Source of the DNA: CAZDGK01 sp964505035
Lineage (GTDB): Bacteria > Patescibacteriota > Saccharimonadia > UBA4664
Direction of reading: 5' to 3'
Length of the DNA: 22,626 bases
Assembly: GCA_964505035.1 (NCBI GenBank)
Contig: CAZDGK010000019.1
Location: forward strand, 1-22,626
How positions within the stretch are numbered: the first letter of the stretch is position 1; the number at the start of each line of letters is the position of its first letter. Below the pieces are notes generated by a model. It was not told the origin of the DNA, made no database searches, and was given only the letters and a program-made list of their open reading frames with translations. Position numbers and translations under genes: made by a program. Shown piece by piece: positions 1-7,248 of this stretch.

Positions 1-73
1 AATGGTATACACGCTAGTTTCAGGTACTAGTGACCGCAAGGTCGTGGAGGTTCAATTCCTCTCTCGCGCACCA
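1..73 (+). tRNA. tRNA-Leu (anticodon CAG), 5' end outside the window
   Basis: The visible part has an anticodon stem CTAGT/ACTAG around the loop TTCAGGT, giving anticodon CAG (Leu, CUG). It has a long class II variable arm (GACC-GCAA-GGTC), a T arm (GAGG-TTCAATT-CCTC), an acceptor 3' strand CTCGCGC, discriminator A and an encoded CCA at 71-73. Comparison with the complete tRNA-Leu at 9337-9420 indicates that about 12-13 nt of the acceptor and D-arm 5' side lie upstream of the window. Confidence 0.93.
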
Positions 74-88
74 GGAATTATTTCCGAT

Positions 89-125
89 AAGAAGACGACT
101 GGCCCGCCAGTGTCTTTTTTGTATC
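89..125 (+). terminator. Intrinsic terminator of tRNA-Leu(CAG)
   Basis: The inverted repeat ACTGGC/GCCAGT, extended by AGAC/GTCT, is followed directly by a run of six T. The outer GATA/TATC bases can lengthen the stem. The opposite strand is also T-rich after the hairpin, so it may terminate the convergent flavoenzyme gene that stops at 173. Confidence 0.8.
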
Positions 126-172
126 AGTAGCTTGGTTCAAGTCCTCCGTCGCTGGAGCCGAAAGGCGTGCGG

Positions 173-1336
173 CTAGCTCCACCTGCTAAAACTGAACCGC
201 TTTATATCAACATCGCTCTTGCCGCGCAGAGCAAGTTGAGACAGTATCTCTCCGATGGCGGCCGAGTGCTTGAAGCCATGTCCCGAGCACGGCGATGCTA
301 TAAGCACATTGCCATACTCGGGGTGGTAATCAATGACGAATTTGTGATCAGGAGTAACAGTGTACATACAGACAACTGCCTGTAGACACTTTGCGCCAAC
401 GCCCGGCAGGCGGTCTTTTATCAACTTCCGCATGCGCTCAACCTCCTGCTCGCTAACGGTCCTGTCGAGCTTAGCTGGACTTGTTGTCTTGACGTATTCC
501 TCGGTGGCAACTTTAATTCCCCCGCCAAAGCCGTCAACCGGCGGGAATCCGTAGAAGAAGCCGTCGGCAAACGCCCAAGCATAAACTGGCATGGTCTTGT
601 AGAGTTCGTAAGCAGCTCTATCTTTAAGCTCAAACCAGTACAGCACCTGGCGGTAAACTTTGAATAGCTTAGGATTATCAAATAATTCATTAATCCACGG
701 GCCGGCACAGACGACTAATTGCTTTGCCTTATAAGCTGCCCTATCGGTAACGACAGTAGCCAAGTTGCCATCGCTTTCGTAGGACAATACTCGTTCATCC
801 GTGTGTAGCGTGGCCCCATGTTTTATGGCCAGCTGCAGCTGTGCTTGCACGCATTGCTCGGGTCTTACGAAGCCTGCTTGCGGCTCTAGGTAGCCCTTTT
901 CTGTGCCAGTAAGGGCAAACTGCGGAAAGCGTCTCGACAGCTGGGCTGTGGAAAGCACCTCGTGCTTTATGCCGTACTGTTTAGCCACAGCCACGGTCTG
1001 CTGTATAAAGTCACTTTCGGCATGAAGCGGATCGGTAGCCTCTTCTGCCGTCATGAGCAAGCCGCCACACTGTACGAGCAATTTACGGTTCGCTTCTCGC
1101 TCAATCTCTCGCCATAGCTGGTGAGAGCGCATGGCCAGCGGCGCATACTCCGCCCCCTCACCAGTTGCAAGACGGGTAAATCGAGTATCTCCATGTGATG
1201 ATCCTAGGCCATGCGGCGGAGAATACCGGTCAATACCTAGAACACATGCACCTGCCTTCGCCAGCTGGTAGGTGGCTGCGCTGCCCATCGCGCCCAGGCC
1301 AATGACGATAGCGTCAAACTCGGAATGCTGCCCCAT
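173..1336 (-). CDS. Monomeric sarcosine oxidase / N-methyltryptophan oxidase family FAD flavoprotein
   Basis: 387 aa, the usual length for monomeric sarcosine oxidase (MSOX) and N-methyltryptophan oxidase (SolA), which oxidatively demethylate N-methyl amino acids and release formaldehyde and peroxide. Visible: an N-terminal dinucleotide-binding motif VIGLGAMGSAA (about 11-21), the family signature GSSHGDTR (45-52), FYGFP (261-265), GGGIK (271-275, Lys equivalent to the O2-activating Lys265 of MSOX), VCMYT with Cys323 at the position that covalently binds FAD, and SGHGFK (351-356). Two MSOX substrate-pocket residues differ: Tyr254 is Phe261 and His269 is Glu279, so the substrate may not be sarcosine. 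A TATACT -10 box lies 8 nt upstream of the ATG, which suggests a leaderless transcript. The gene points at the tRNA and looks lower in G+C than most of the window. Family membership is confident; the substrate is unknown. Confidence 0.9.
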   Translation of the reverse strand: MGQHSEFDAIVIGLGAMGSAATYQLAKAGACVLGIDRYSPPHGLGSSHGDTRFTRLATGEGAEYAPLAMRSHQLWREIEREANRKLLVQCGGLLMTAEEATDPLHAESDFIQQTVAVAKQYGIKHEVLSTAQLSRRFPQFALTGTEKGYLEPQAGFVRPEQCVQAQLQLAIKHGATLHTDERVLSYESDGNLATVVTDRAAYKAKQLVVCAGPWINELFDNPKLFKVYRQVLYWFELKDRAAYELYKTMPVYAWAFADGFFYGFPPVDGFGGGIKVATEEYVKTTSPAKLDRTVSEQEVERMRKLIKDRLPGVGAKCLQAVVCMYTVTPDHKFVIDYHPEYGNVLIASPCSGHGFKHSAAIGEILSQLALRGKSDVDIKRFSFSRWS

Positions 1337-1445
1337 ATCTCTAGAGTATAACGCACCACTGCCAAGGCGTGAGCCGGGTTAGGGCCAATTTAGCCAACCG
1401 CCAAGTCATGAGTTACAATGAAGGAGCATAAGAGGTACGCCTGAT

Positions 1446-2519
1446 TTGGGAACGCCGGCTCAGTCAACACCAAACTCGCTTGACGATGTCATGTATCTGA
1501 TGTCCTTGGTGTCTGAAAGCAGTGCGATTGTCCCAATGAGCGAGCGTATCAGGTCGCTTACTGCCAACCAGAGTCCAGGCCAACCGTTTTCGGCCGAATT
1601 TGACCAGCAGCTAGCCGAAATCAAAGGCCAAGTCCAGACCTACCTGCTTAGCCAAGACCCGGTCCGGCGGTTTACCCGCGAAAGTCTGCAAGCCCAGCTA
1701 GAAGCCCACCGCCAAAGCGGCCAGCCGCTACTCAAGCGCCATCCCGTGATCGGGCTAGTCGGCGTCTGGGTGGTGGCGCTCGTGGCTTTCTTGGTGGGTT
1801 TTTCGATTCCGCTGCCGTTCTCGGTCGCCGACCGCGCTCAGCTGGCGCAGCCGCTATTTTTCATTGGCCTGCACACCGGCATCGCTTGGTTCTACTTGTC
1901 GAGCCTCCGCAACTTTACCCAGCAGCTGCGGCAGGCGTACGTCTGGATCGTCGTGGCTGTCGTCATTACCGGCCTGGGCGCCGGGCAGTTCACGCCCGAG
2001 CTGGTGTTCCGCCTGTACCAGTCGGTACCACTGCTGCACTATGGCGGGTTCTTCCCAGTGTTCACCTTGGCCTGTCTGTTTTTCTACATGGGCATGCGCA
2101 TCTTTGCCCTCCAGGTGGGAGTCACGTCACGCTGGCTAAGCTGGAGGCTCATTGGCACGAGTGCCGTCGTCATGGTGCTCGTGACGGTGCCGGTGGGCAT
2201 GCTGCTAAATCCGCCGTTCCAGTGGGCGTTTGACCTGGCCATGGGGTCGGCGCTCGTGCAGCAGGTGCTGGTGTGGCCGGCTGCTCTATTAGCCTTCAAG
2301 ACGGCCGCCCGCACGACCACTGGTCTAGCCGTCGGGCTCAAATGGTTGGGCGTTTGCCTGGCCGGCGTCGGGCTTGGAGCGCTCCAAAATGCCCTGCTAT
2401 TCCTAATTGGGATTGATTTGTCAAACGGCCTGCCGTTCTATGGCCTGGCTATTTTCATGATCACCGAGCTGATCATGCTCCAAGCCGGGTATGTGTTCAA
2501 GAAGTACGCCGCGGCGTAG
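1446..2519 (+). CDS. Polytopic membrane protein with N-terminal soluble domain (paralog 1 of 3)
   Basis: 357 aa from a TTG start; the in-frame stop at 1419-1421 leaves no ATG or GTG upstream. An AGAGG Shine-Dalgarno-like motif lies about 10 nt before the TTG. Residues about 12-90 form a soluble alpha-helical domain (motifs YLMSLVSES, RIRSLTANQSPGQP, YLLSQDPVRRFT). Residues about 100-350 contain roughly seven or eight hydrophobic helices. The proteins at 3316-4389 (also 357 aa) and 14689-15834 share both parts, for example SLRNF before the third helix and GMRIFAL after the Y-GG-P segment. No catalytic motif was recognised. The architecture (soluble domain plus 7-8 TM) could suit a sensor or channel, but that is a guess. 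I do not recognise a named family. Confidence 0.85.
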   Translation: MGTPAQSTPNSLDDVMYLMSLVSESSAIVPMSERIRSLTANQSPGQPFSAEFDQQLAEIKGQVQTYLLSQDPVRRFTRESLQAQLEAHRQSGQPLLKRHPVIGLVGVWVVALVAFLVGFSIPLPFSVADRAQLAQPLFFIGLHTGIAWFYLSSLRNFTQQLRQAYVWIVVAVVITGLGAGQFTPELVFRLYQSVPLLHYGGFFPVFTLACLFFYMGMRIFALQVGVTSRWLSWRLIGTSAVVMVLVTVPVGMLLNPPFQWAFDLAMGSALVQQVLVWPAALLAFKTAARTTTGLAVGLKWLGVCLAGVGLGALQNALLFLIGIDLSNGLPFYGLAIFMITELIMLQAGYVFKKYAAA

Positions 2520-2536
2520 CATTCGCCGCGGCGTAC
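2504..2536. terminator. Perfect 13-bp hairpin at a convergent gene junction
   Basis: GTACGCCGCGGCG and CGCCGCGGCGTAC are exact inverted repeats with a 7-nt loop that contains the TAG stop of the upstream gene, so the left arm encodes its last residues. There is no T run on either side. It may stabilise or end both converging transcripts, but it is not a canonical Rho-independent terminator. Confidence 0.55.
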
Positions 2537-2559
2537 CGACGGAAGGTTCCGCGTCGTGA

Positions 2560-3267
2560 CTATTGCGCCGAGAGGTTGGCCTTCACGTACTGGAGCAAGT
2601 TCTTGATGGCCGCCGTTGCGGCACTCGATGTGGCGTCATCGCAGCCACTGTCTTTGTGAGATGTGTGCGCCCACAGGGAGATGGTCCGGTCGCCTACCTG
2701 AACATCGGCGGTAGTGTCGGTGTCAGCGGTTTTCTTGTCACTGGTGATCTCGTAAATCGTCAGATCTGAACCGCACTTGTAGTATTTGTCAGCGTGCGTG
2801 TCGGTGGGGCTAGTGGCTGCCGACGCGTCGTAGGTGGTGTTGTCGTAGAGGTAGTAGCCGCAGGAGAACCCATCATTCAGGTTGGCATCCTTGCAGTGGC
2901 CGGTATCGCTCTTGAGGTAGTTGTCGCAGGCGTTCTGCACGAGGTAGTTTTTATTGGCTTCGCACTGAGCCTTGTCGCTGTCGTCATAGAAAATATTCAA
3001 GCCCCGGTTGTCAGGGTCAGCAATCTTCACGCCCAGTTCCGGTATAGTCACGCCCTTAAATTGGTCCTCTTGCAGCGCGGCTTTCTGCGCGGGCATGTGC
3101 AGCCAGCCAAGGCCAAACGCCACGCCTCCCACGATCACAATCGCTCCCACAACGGCAGCGGCTATGATCATCATCTTTGAAGACTTGGGCTTTGACGGTG
3201 GCGTTGAAGGCGGGGTAGGTGGTACTGGTTCTGGCGTCTCGGGCATTGACGGGGTCGACTCGTTCAT
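2560..3267 (-). CDS. Single-pass membrane-anchored exported protein with six extracellular Cys
   Basis: 235 aa. Residues 1-31 are a Pro/Ser/Thr-rich cytoplasmic tail ending in lysines (KPKSSK). Residues about 32-56 are one hydrophobic helix. Residues 57-235 form an exported domain with six Cys (102, 114, 125, 136, 165, 209), an even number compatible with three disulfides. The domain has no motif I recognise. An AGGA motif stands 5-6 nt before the ATG, and a TATAGT -10 box at 3295-3300 gives a leader of about 20-25 nt. It converges with paralog 1 across a perfect hairpin and follows paralog 2 on the same strand with a 48-bp gap. It may be a pilin-like or envelope-anchored binding protein, but nothing here proves either. 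Confidence 0.85.
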   Translation of the reverse strand: MNESTPSMPETPEPVPPTPPSTPPSKPKSSKMMIIAAAVVGAIVIVGGVAFGLGWLHMPAQKAALQEDQFKGVTIPELGVKIADPDNRGLNIFYDDSDKAQCEANKNYLVQNACDNYLKSDTGHCKDANLNDGFSCGYYLYDNTTYDASAATSPTDTHADKYYKCGSDLTIYEITSDKKTADTDTTADVQVGDRTISLWAHTSHKDSGCDDATSSAATAAIKNLLQYVKANLSAQ

Positions 3268-3315
3268 GCTGTTCCTAGGTTATTGATTGCAGATACTATA
3301 CCACAATGCTTACGG

Positions 3316-4389
3316 TTATCCGCTAGTTTCGCGCTTGAACGAGAAGCCGGTGTAGAGCAGGAGCAGAACTGGCGCAATGCCGCAGGACGCGATGATCAGA
3401 CTCATGGTGGGACCGTACAATTGGCCGACGAAGAAGTACGCCACCATCCCGGCCGGCCCGCCCAGGGCAAACGTCAGCTGGCACCAGAACATCCAGTTCA
3501 TAGGCTTGGCATAGGCTGAGGTGACGCGTTTGCGGATGCCATTAGCCAGGAATGTCGCATATATGGCAAAGGCTGATAATGTCGCGGCTCCCACGGCCGA
3601 GAAGTCGAAGAACAGCTCGTCTGGCACCGCCTTGTGAGGCGCCAGTACCGCAACCACCCATAGTGCGGCCGTCAGACCAAATGTCACCGGCAGTCGCGTG
3701 AAGGGGTGGTTGTAGCCGACCAGCAGGGCGTATTTGCGTATGCCCAGGTACACCAGCATATACGACAGACCGGAAATCAACGGGATGCCGGCATACTGGA
3801 AGACGGGATATCGGTAGAGCTCAAACAACTGGATCACGACGTACTGGGCAAAGGCTAGGTTGTCGACGATTACGCCGGCGGTTATCAGCCCGATGACCTG
3901 ACGCATCTCGTCCTTGAAGTTCCGCAATGAGGTCAAATAGTACCAGGTCGTCGCGCTGCCAGAAATCAGGAAAAATACCACCACAGCCATCGATAGGCTA
4001 ATGGAGCTGGCGACATCACTAGAGACCAGGTAAGCGACATATGCCCCCACGCTGGATAGCCCAATAGCGCCCCAAAAGCTCCAAATACTCAGCTCACGGT
4101 CAGGTGAGCTCATCTTGCGATTTAGCCGGACTTCCAGCGTCTCGGGTGTGAATGACCGCAACGGGTCGTCTTTGACGAGGTAAGTCTTAAGCTTGCCCTC
4201 CAATGCCTCCAGCGACGCCTGCTTACTGGTGTCTAGTGGCTGCTCCCCGCTCCAAGTGGCAGTGACTGCGCGCAGCGTGTCCATCAGCGGGTCAATCGTG
4301 GTCCGCTGTGAGGCCAGTGAGGCCAGGTAAATAATCCGGTCAATTAATGCCCGGGTACCGGCGATAGCTACGGTTTGCTCTGGCTGCAT
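3316..4389 (-). CDS. Polytopic membrane protein with N-terminal soluble domain (paralog 2 of 3)
   Basis: 357 aa from ATG 4389. An ATG at 4401 is also in frame, but it sits inside a TATGCT -10 box that ends 7 nt before ATG 4389. The shorter form also matches paralog 1 exactly in length. Soluble domain at residues about 14-92: DRIIYLASLAS, DTLRAVTATWSGEQP, YLVKDDPLRSFTPETL. Hydrophobic segments follow at about 102-124, 131-151, 165-185, 197-216, 235-252, 264-283, 299-321 and 330-350, with the shared motifs SLRNF, FAQY, YAGIP and LGIRKYAL. No enzymatic residues were recognised. It is divergent from the beta-helix gene at 4442, and the 52-bp gap holds promoters for both. Function unknown; the family relationship rests on motifs aligned by eye. 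Confidence 0.87.
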   Translation of the reverse strand: MQPEQTVAIAGTRALIDRIIYLASLASQRTTIDPLMDTLRAVTATWSGEQPLDTSKQASLEALEGKLKTYLVKDDPLRSFTPETLEVRLNRKMSSPDRELSIWSFWGAIGLSSVGAYVAYLVSSDVASSISLSMAVVVFFLISGSATTWYYLTSLRNFKDEMRQVIGLITAGVIVDNLAFAQYVVIQLFELYRYPVFQYAGIPLISGLSYMLVYLGIRKYALLVGYNHPFTRLPVTFGLTAALWVVAVLAPHKAVPDELFFDFSAVGAATLSAFAIYATFLANGIRKRVTSAYAKPMNWMFWCQLTFALGGPAGMVAYFFVGQLYGPTMSLIIASCGIAPVLLLLYTGFSFKRETSG

Positions 4390-4407
4390 TACGCATAGCA
4401 TAACATG

Positions 4408-4435
4408 TTGGCTCGCATCGTGCTTGGGTTATAAT
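4408..4435 (+). promoter_or_regulatory. Sigma-70-type promoter of the first beta-helix gene (leaderless)
   Basis: TTGGCT (4408-4413), a 16-bp spacer and TATAAT (4430-4435). The ATG begins at 4442, six nt after the -10, so transcription should start at or next to the start codon. Confidence 0.8.
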
Positions 4436-4441
4436 CAAATT

Positions 4442-5428
4442 ATGAAGCCGCCAAGCATAATTGCCTCGATCCTAGTCACCGTCACCCTGGGCTACGCCGC
4501 TGTCCTGCTGATCTTTGCGGCCGGCCCAGCTGCCAGCTACCTACCCGCCGACGGTACCATCGCCGGCAACGCCTCTGTCCAGACCAACGCTTCGGCCATC
4601 GGCGGCCACATGCTGGTGTTTGGCGTCAGCGCCACCCCCACCCCCACACCCACGCCGACAACAACTCCCACCCCGACCCCAACGGCCACACCTACTCCAA
4701 CTCCCACCCCCACCGGCTCCTGCGCGTTGCCTCACTACCCCGACGCCACTTGCACTGGCGTGCCGGCCGGCACCACCCTCACCGCGGCGAGCGGCCTTAC
4801 CCTGAGCACCCCTGGACAGGTATACGATAGCAAGGACGTCACTGGCTGCATCACGGTCACGGCGGCCAACGTCACCATCAAAAACTCTCGGGTTAAGTGC
4901 AACGACGGCTACGGCATATGGTCAAGAAGTACCGGTCTGCTCGTCCAGGATACCGAAGTTGACTGCAACAGCACCACCGGCACCGGCATCGTTGGCGGTA
5001 GCTTCACCGCCCGCCGCGTCAACGTCCATGGCTGCGAGAATGGCGCCTCGGCCGACGACAATGTCACCATCGCCGACTCCTACATCCACGATCTGTTCGA
5101 GGGACCCGGCAGCCACGTTGACGGCATCCAGGTTGCCTCAAACAGCACCGGCCTCCTATTCGACCATAACCGAATTCTCAATGCCAACTCCGAGACATCG
5201 GCCATCATCGGCGGCGACAGTGCCACCGAGACCGTGTCTAATAACTATCTATCCGGCGGCGGGTTTACCCTCTATTGCTCGCCCAACTTTGCCGGCTTCA
5301 AGGTGTTCAATAATCGCTGGGGCCGCCAGTACTGGCCCAACGGCGGCTACTACGGACCCTATGCCAACTGTGACGGCATTGGCCAGTGGAGCAACAACGT
5401 CTGGGACGACACCGGTCTGCCGGTATAA
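4442..5428 (+). CDS. Secreted right-handed beta-helix protein with Thr-Pro linker (copy 1)
   Basis: 328 aa. An upstream in-frame TTG at 4424 is rejected because a consensus TATAAT lies between it and ATG 4442. Residues about 5-28 are an N-terminal signal anchor. A short conserved segment (DGTIAGNASVQTN, IGGHMLVFG; about 38-61) follows. A Thr-Pro repeat linker spans about 64-92. The rest is a parallel beta-helix-type domain with many short V/I-x-N/D turns (VTIKNSRVKC, VTIADSYIHDL, LLFDHNRIL) and the landmark EGPGSHVDGIQ. Beta-helix proteins of this kind bind or cleave polysaccharides. I see no certain catalytic set, so a glycan-binding or lyase role is inference. The linker would hold the helix away from the membrane. 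It is a tandem paralog of the next gene. Confidence 0.88.
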   Translation: MKPPSIIASILVTVTLGYAAVLLIFAAGPAASYLPADGTIAGNASVQTNASAIGGHMLVFGVSATPTPTPTPTTTPTPTPTATPTPTPTPTGSCALPHYPDATCTGVPAGTTLTAASGLTLSTPGQVYDSKDVTGCITVTAANVTIKNSRVKCNDGYGIWSRSTGLLVQDTEVDCNSTTGTGIVGGSFTARRVNVHGCENGASADDNVTIADSYIHDLFEGPGSHVDGIQVASNSTGLLFDHNRILNANSETSAIIGGDSATETVSNNYLSGGGFTLYCSPNFAGFKVFNNRWGRQYWPNGGYYGPYANCDGIGQWSNNVWDDTGLPV

Positions 5429-5429
5429 T
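5424..5429 (+). promoter_or_regulatory. -10 box overlapping the upstream stop codon
   Basis: TATAAT at 5424-5429 spans the TAA stop (5426-5428) of the first beta-helix gene and ends 9 nt before the ATG at 5439. No good -35 box is evident. It would let the second copy be transcribed separately with almost no leader. Confidence 0.55.
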
Positions 5430-5438
5430 AAAACCCAA

Positions 5439-6464
5439 ATGGCAAAATTAGCCCAGCAGCCCAAGTTAACCTGGTGGCGAACCCTGCCGGTCGTCGTCCC
5501 GGCCATCGGCCTGGGCTACATCGTTATCCGCATCTTCGCCGCCGGCCCGGCCGCTATCTTCCTACCTCCCGACGGCACCATTGCCGGCAACGCCTCTGTT
5601 CAAACTAACGCCGGCGCCATCGGCGGCCACATGCTGGTGTTTGGTGCCGCGCCCAGCCCGACGCCCACCGCCACCCCAACTCCAACGCCGACCCCAACTC
5701 CAACCCCCACCCCCAGCGGCGGCGGCTCCTGCGCGCTGCCCAATTACCCCGACGCCAGCTGCACCGGTGTCCCGGCCGGTACCGTACTCACGGCCGTCAA
5801 TGGGGATGTGCACCTCAGCACCCCCGGCCAAATATATGACGCCAAGGACGTCAACGGCTGTGTCTACATAGAGGCTTCCAACATCACCATCAAGCGCTCC
5901 AAAATTAGCTGTGGCTGGATAGCGGGAGTCATCGCCAACACCAACTACGGCAATAATCTCACCATTCAAGACAGCGAAATTACTTGTGGCGACACCACCA
6001 ACACCGGCATCATCGGCCACGACTTTACCGCCCTGCGCCTCAACATCCATGGCTGCGAAAATGGCTTGGCCATCGATTACAATGACACGCTGCAGGACTC
6101 CTACATTCACGACCTATACGAAGGTCCAGGGTCGCATGTAGACGGCGTCCAGATGGGCGGCGGTAACAACATTACCATCAGGCATAACCGGATCTTGATT
6201 AACCACGATGAGACCTCGGCCGTGGGCGGCGATTCCGGTTCGTTTTCTAACTTCTTGCTCACCGAAAATCTCATGGCCGGCGGGTCTCATACCGTCTACT
6301 GCGCCATTTCACCGGGCGCCAACTATGTGGTCACCAATAACCGGGTTAGCCGTATCTACTACCCGACTGGCGGCCAGTACAGTCCAGGCGTGTATTGCAA
6401 TAACGCTACCATCCACACCGGCAATGTCTGGGACGACACCGGCCTCCCGCTACCCGGTTACTAG
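5439..6464 (+). CDS. Secreted right-handed beta-helix protein with Thr-Pro linker (copy 2)
   Basis: 341 aa, starting 10 bp after the stop of copy 1. The architecture is the same: signal anchor at about 14-36, conserved DGTIAGNASVQTN and IGGHMLVFG (about 45-69), Thr-Pro linker at about 73-90, GGGSCALPNYPDASCTGVPAG, then a beta-helix domain with NITIKRSKISC, LTIQDSEITC, SYIHDLYEGPGSHVDGVQ, ITIRHNRILI and the same C-terminal NVWDDTGLP. Copy 2 differs mainly in a longer cytoplasmic start and in some coil loops. The two genes are still alike at DNA level around the anchor and linker, which indicates tandem duplication followed by divergence. The surface-exposed glycan-binding or lyase role is inferred from the fold only. 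Confidence 0.88.
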   Translation: MAKLAQQPKLTWWRTLPVVVPAIGLGYIVIRIFAAGPAAIFLPPDGTIAGNASVQTNAGAIGGHMLVFGAAPSPTPTATPTPTPTPTPTPTPSGGGSCALPNYPDASCTGVPAGTVLTAVNGDVHLSTPGQIYDAKDVNGCVYIEASNITIKRSKISCGWIAGVIANTNYGNNLTIQDSEITCGDTTNTGIIGHDFTALRLNIHGCENGLAIDYNDTLQDSYIHDLYEGPGSHVDGVQMGGGNNITIRHNRILINHDETSAVGGDSGSFSNFLLTENLMAGGSHTVYCAISPGANYVVTNNRVSRIYYPTGGQYSPGVYCNNATIHTGNVWDDTGLPLPGY

Positions 6465-6491
6465 TACTGAGTCATCTCCCCAATTGGTCAG

Positions 6492-6520
6492 TTGACTACG
6501 CCGGCTACTAGCCGTATAGT
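6492..6520 (+). promoter_or_regulatory. Consensus-like sigma-70 promoter
   Basis: TTGACT (6492-6497), a 17-bp spacer and TATAGT (6515-6520). The expected start is near 6527, giving a leader of about 42 nt that contains the Shine-Dalgarno AGGAAGGA (6552-6559). Confidence 0.8.
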
Positions 6521-6568
6521 ACTCGGACTAATCGTGCGATCCCGGCCTACCAGGAAGGATTCCATGAT

Positions 6569-7186
6569 ATGAGCACCACCGCCACACCGGCAGTCGAGCC
6601 GCAGACCGCGCTCGATGCCTGCATTGCCGCCGAAGCCACCGCGACGGCGAGCGACATCCTGCAGTACTGGCATCGCACCCTGGTGCCGATGCCGTGGCAG
6701 ACCTCCAGCTACGCCCAGGCCGTCATCGAGGCCGGTCTCTACGGCGCCGGCACGAGACTGTTTGCGAAGGATCATTTCAAGCAGTTGGACCGCCGGATTG
6801 AGCTGCGCCTTCACGAGCCCCGGCCAACCATGCGCATCTGGGTGCCGGAGGCAGCCTTCGGGTTCAGGGGGCTGCGCCGGACCGTCCGCCGAGACCAGGC
6901 TCGCCTGCTCTGGCGGCTCGGTCGCGGCAGCGACTTCGAGGTTCGCGTCGTGCCGCAGGCTGCCGAGCCGCCGTTCAGCACTCGCGGGGCTGCGTTCGGC
7001 GCCGCCTTGCTACCCGGCCTGTGCTACCTCGAGTCGCAGTCCTGGCGCAACCAGGCGGGTGGCTCCTGGGCCACCGATGCGCCCGCGGCTCTGGACCAGA
7101 CGGCCGATCAGTTCCGGCAGCTGGCCGCTGTCTGCTGGCGGCCAGCCGAGTCGCTGGCCTGGCTGCAGGACATCATCAATACCTAG
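6569..7186 (+). CDS. Conserved-looking hypothetical protein, probably cytoplasmic
   Basis: 205 aa with no signal peptide or membrane segment. It is preceded by a strong Shine-Dalgarno (AGGAAGGA, 9 nt before ATG) and a TTGACT-17-TATAGT promoter, and followed by a hairpin terminator, so it is a stand-alone transcription unit. The protein is rich in Ala, Arg and Trp. A basic central part (about 75-120) holds several Arg (ELRLHEPRPTMRIWVPE, FRGLRRTVRRDQARLLWRLG), followed by WATDAPAALDQTADQF near the end. The many Arg could contact nucleic acid, but no family was recognised. High G+C and codon usage match the neighbouring oxidase. Confidence 0.8.
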   Translation: MSTTATPAVEPQTALDACIAAEATATASDILQYWHRTLVPMPWQTSSYAQAVIEAGLYGAGTRLFAKDHFKQLDRRIELRLHEPRPTMRIWVPEAAFGFRGLRRTVRRDQARLLWRLGRGSDFEVRVVPQAAEPPFSTRGAAFGAALLPGLCYLESQSWRNQAGGSWATDAPAALDQTADQFRQLAAVCWRPAESLAWLQDIINT

Positions 7187-7194
7187 TACGTCCG

Positions 7195-7230
7195 GGCCGG
7201 GTGTCTCACCAGTAGACACCCGGCCTTCAA
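7195..7230 (+). terminator. Hairpin terminator overlapping the next -35 box
   Basis: A 12-bp perfect inverted repeat, GGCCGGGTGTCT (7195-7206) with AGACACCCGGCC (7214-7225), and a 7-nt loop. It is followed by CTTCAAACT, a poor T tract. Its right arm contains the likely -35 (TAGACA, 7213-7218) of the downstream oxidase gene. Confidence 0.65.
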
Positions 7231-7242
7231 ACTACTTATGAT
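7213..7242 (+). promoter_or_regulatory. Promoter of the FAD-linked oxidase (leaderless)
   Basis: TAGACA (7213-7218), an 18-bp spacer and TATGAT (7237-7242). The ATG at 7249 is six nt after the -10. Confidence 0.65.
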
Positions 7243-7248
7243 TAGTAC

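Noticed and set aside
1352..1358. CGCACCA upstream of the flavoenzyme gene as a third orphan tRNA-Leu tail
   Set aside because: Only seven nt match, and no AATTATT trailer follows. It is expected by chance about once per strand in a window this size, and tRNA-Leu(CAG) still has its native-looking trailer.
4627..4715. Repetitive CCCACN / CCAACN tract as a possible CRISPR or minisatellite
   Set aside because: It encodes the Thr-Pro linker and lacks spacers; the repetition follows from codon choice for Thr and Pro.
4959..5438. Upstream extension of the second beta-helix reading frame
   Set aside because: It lies out of frame over the first beta-helix gene and has low-complexity shadow composition; ATG 5439 with a -10 box fits better.
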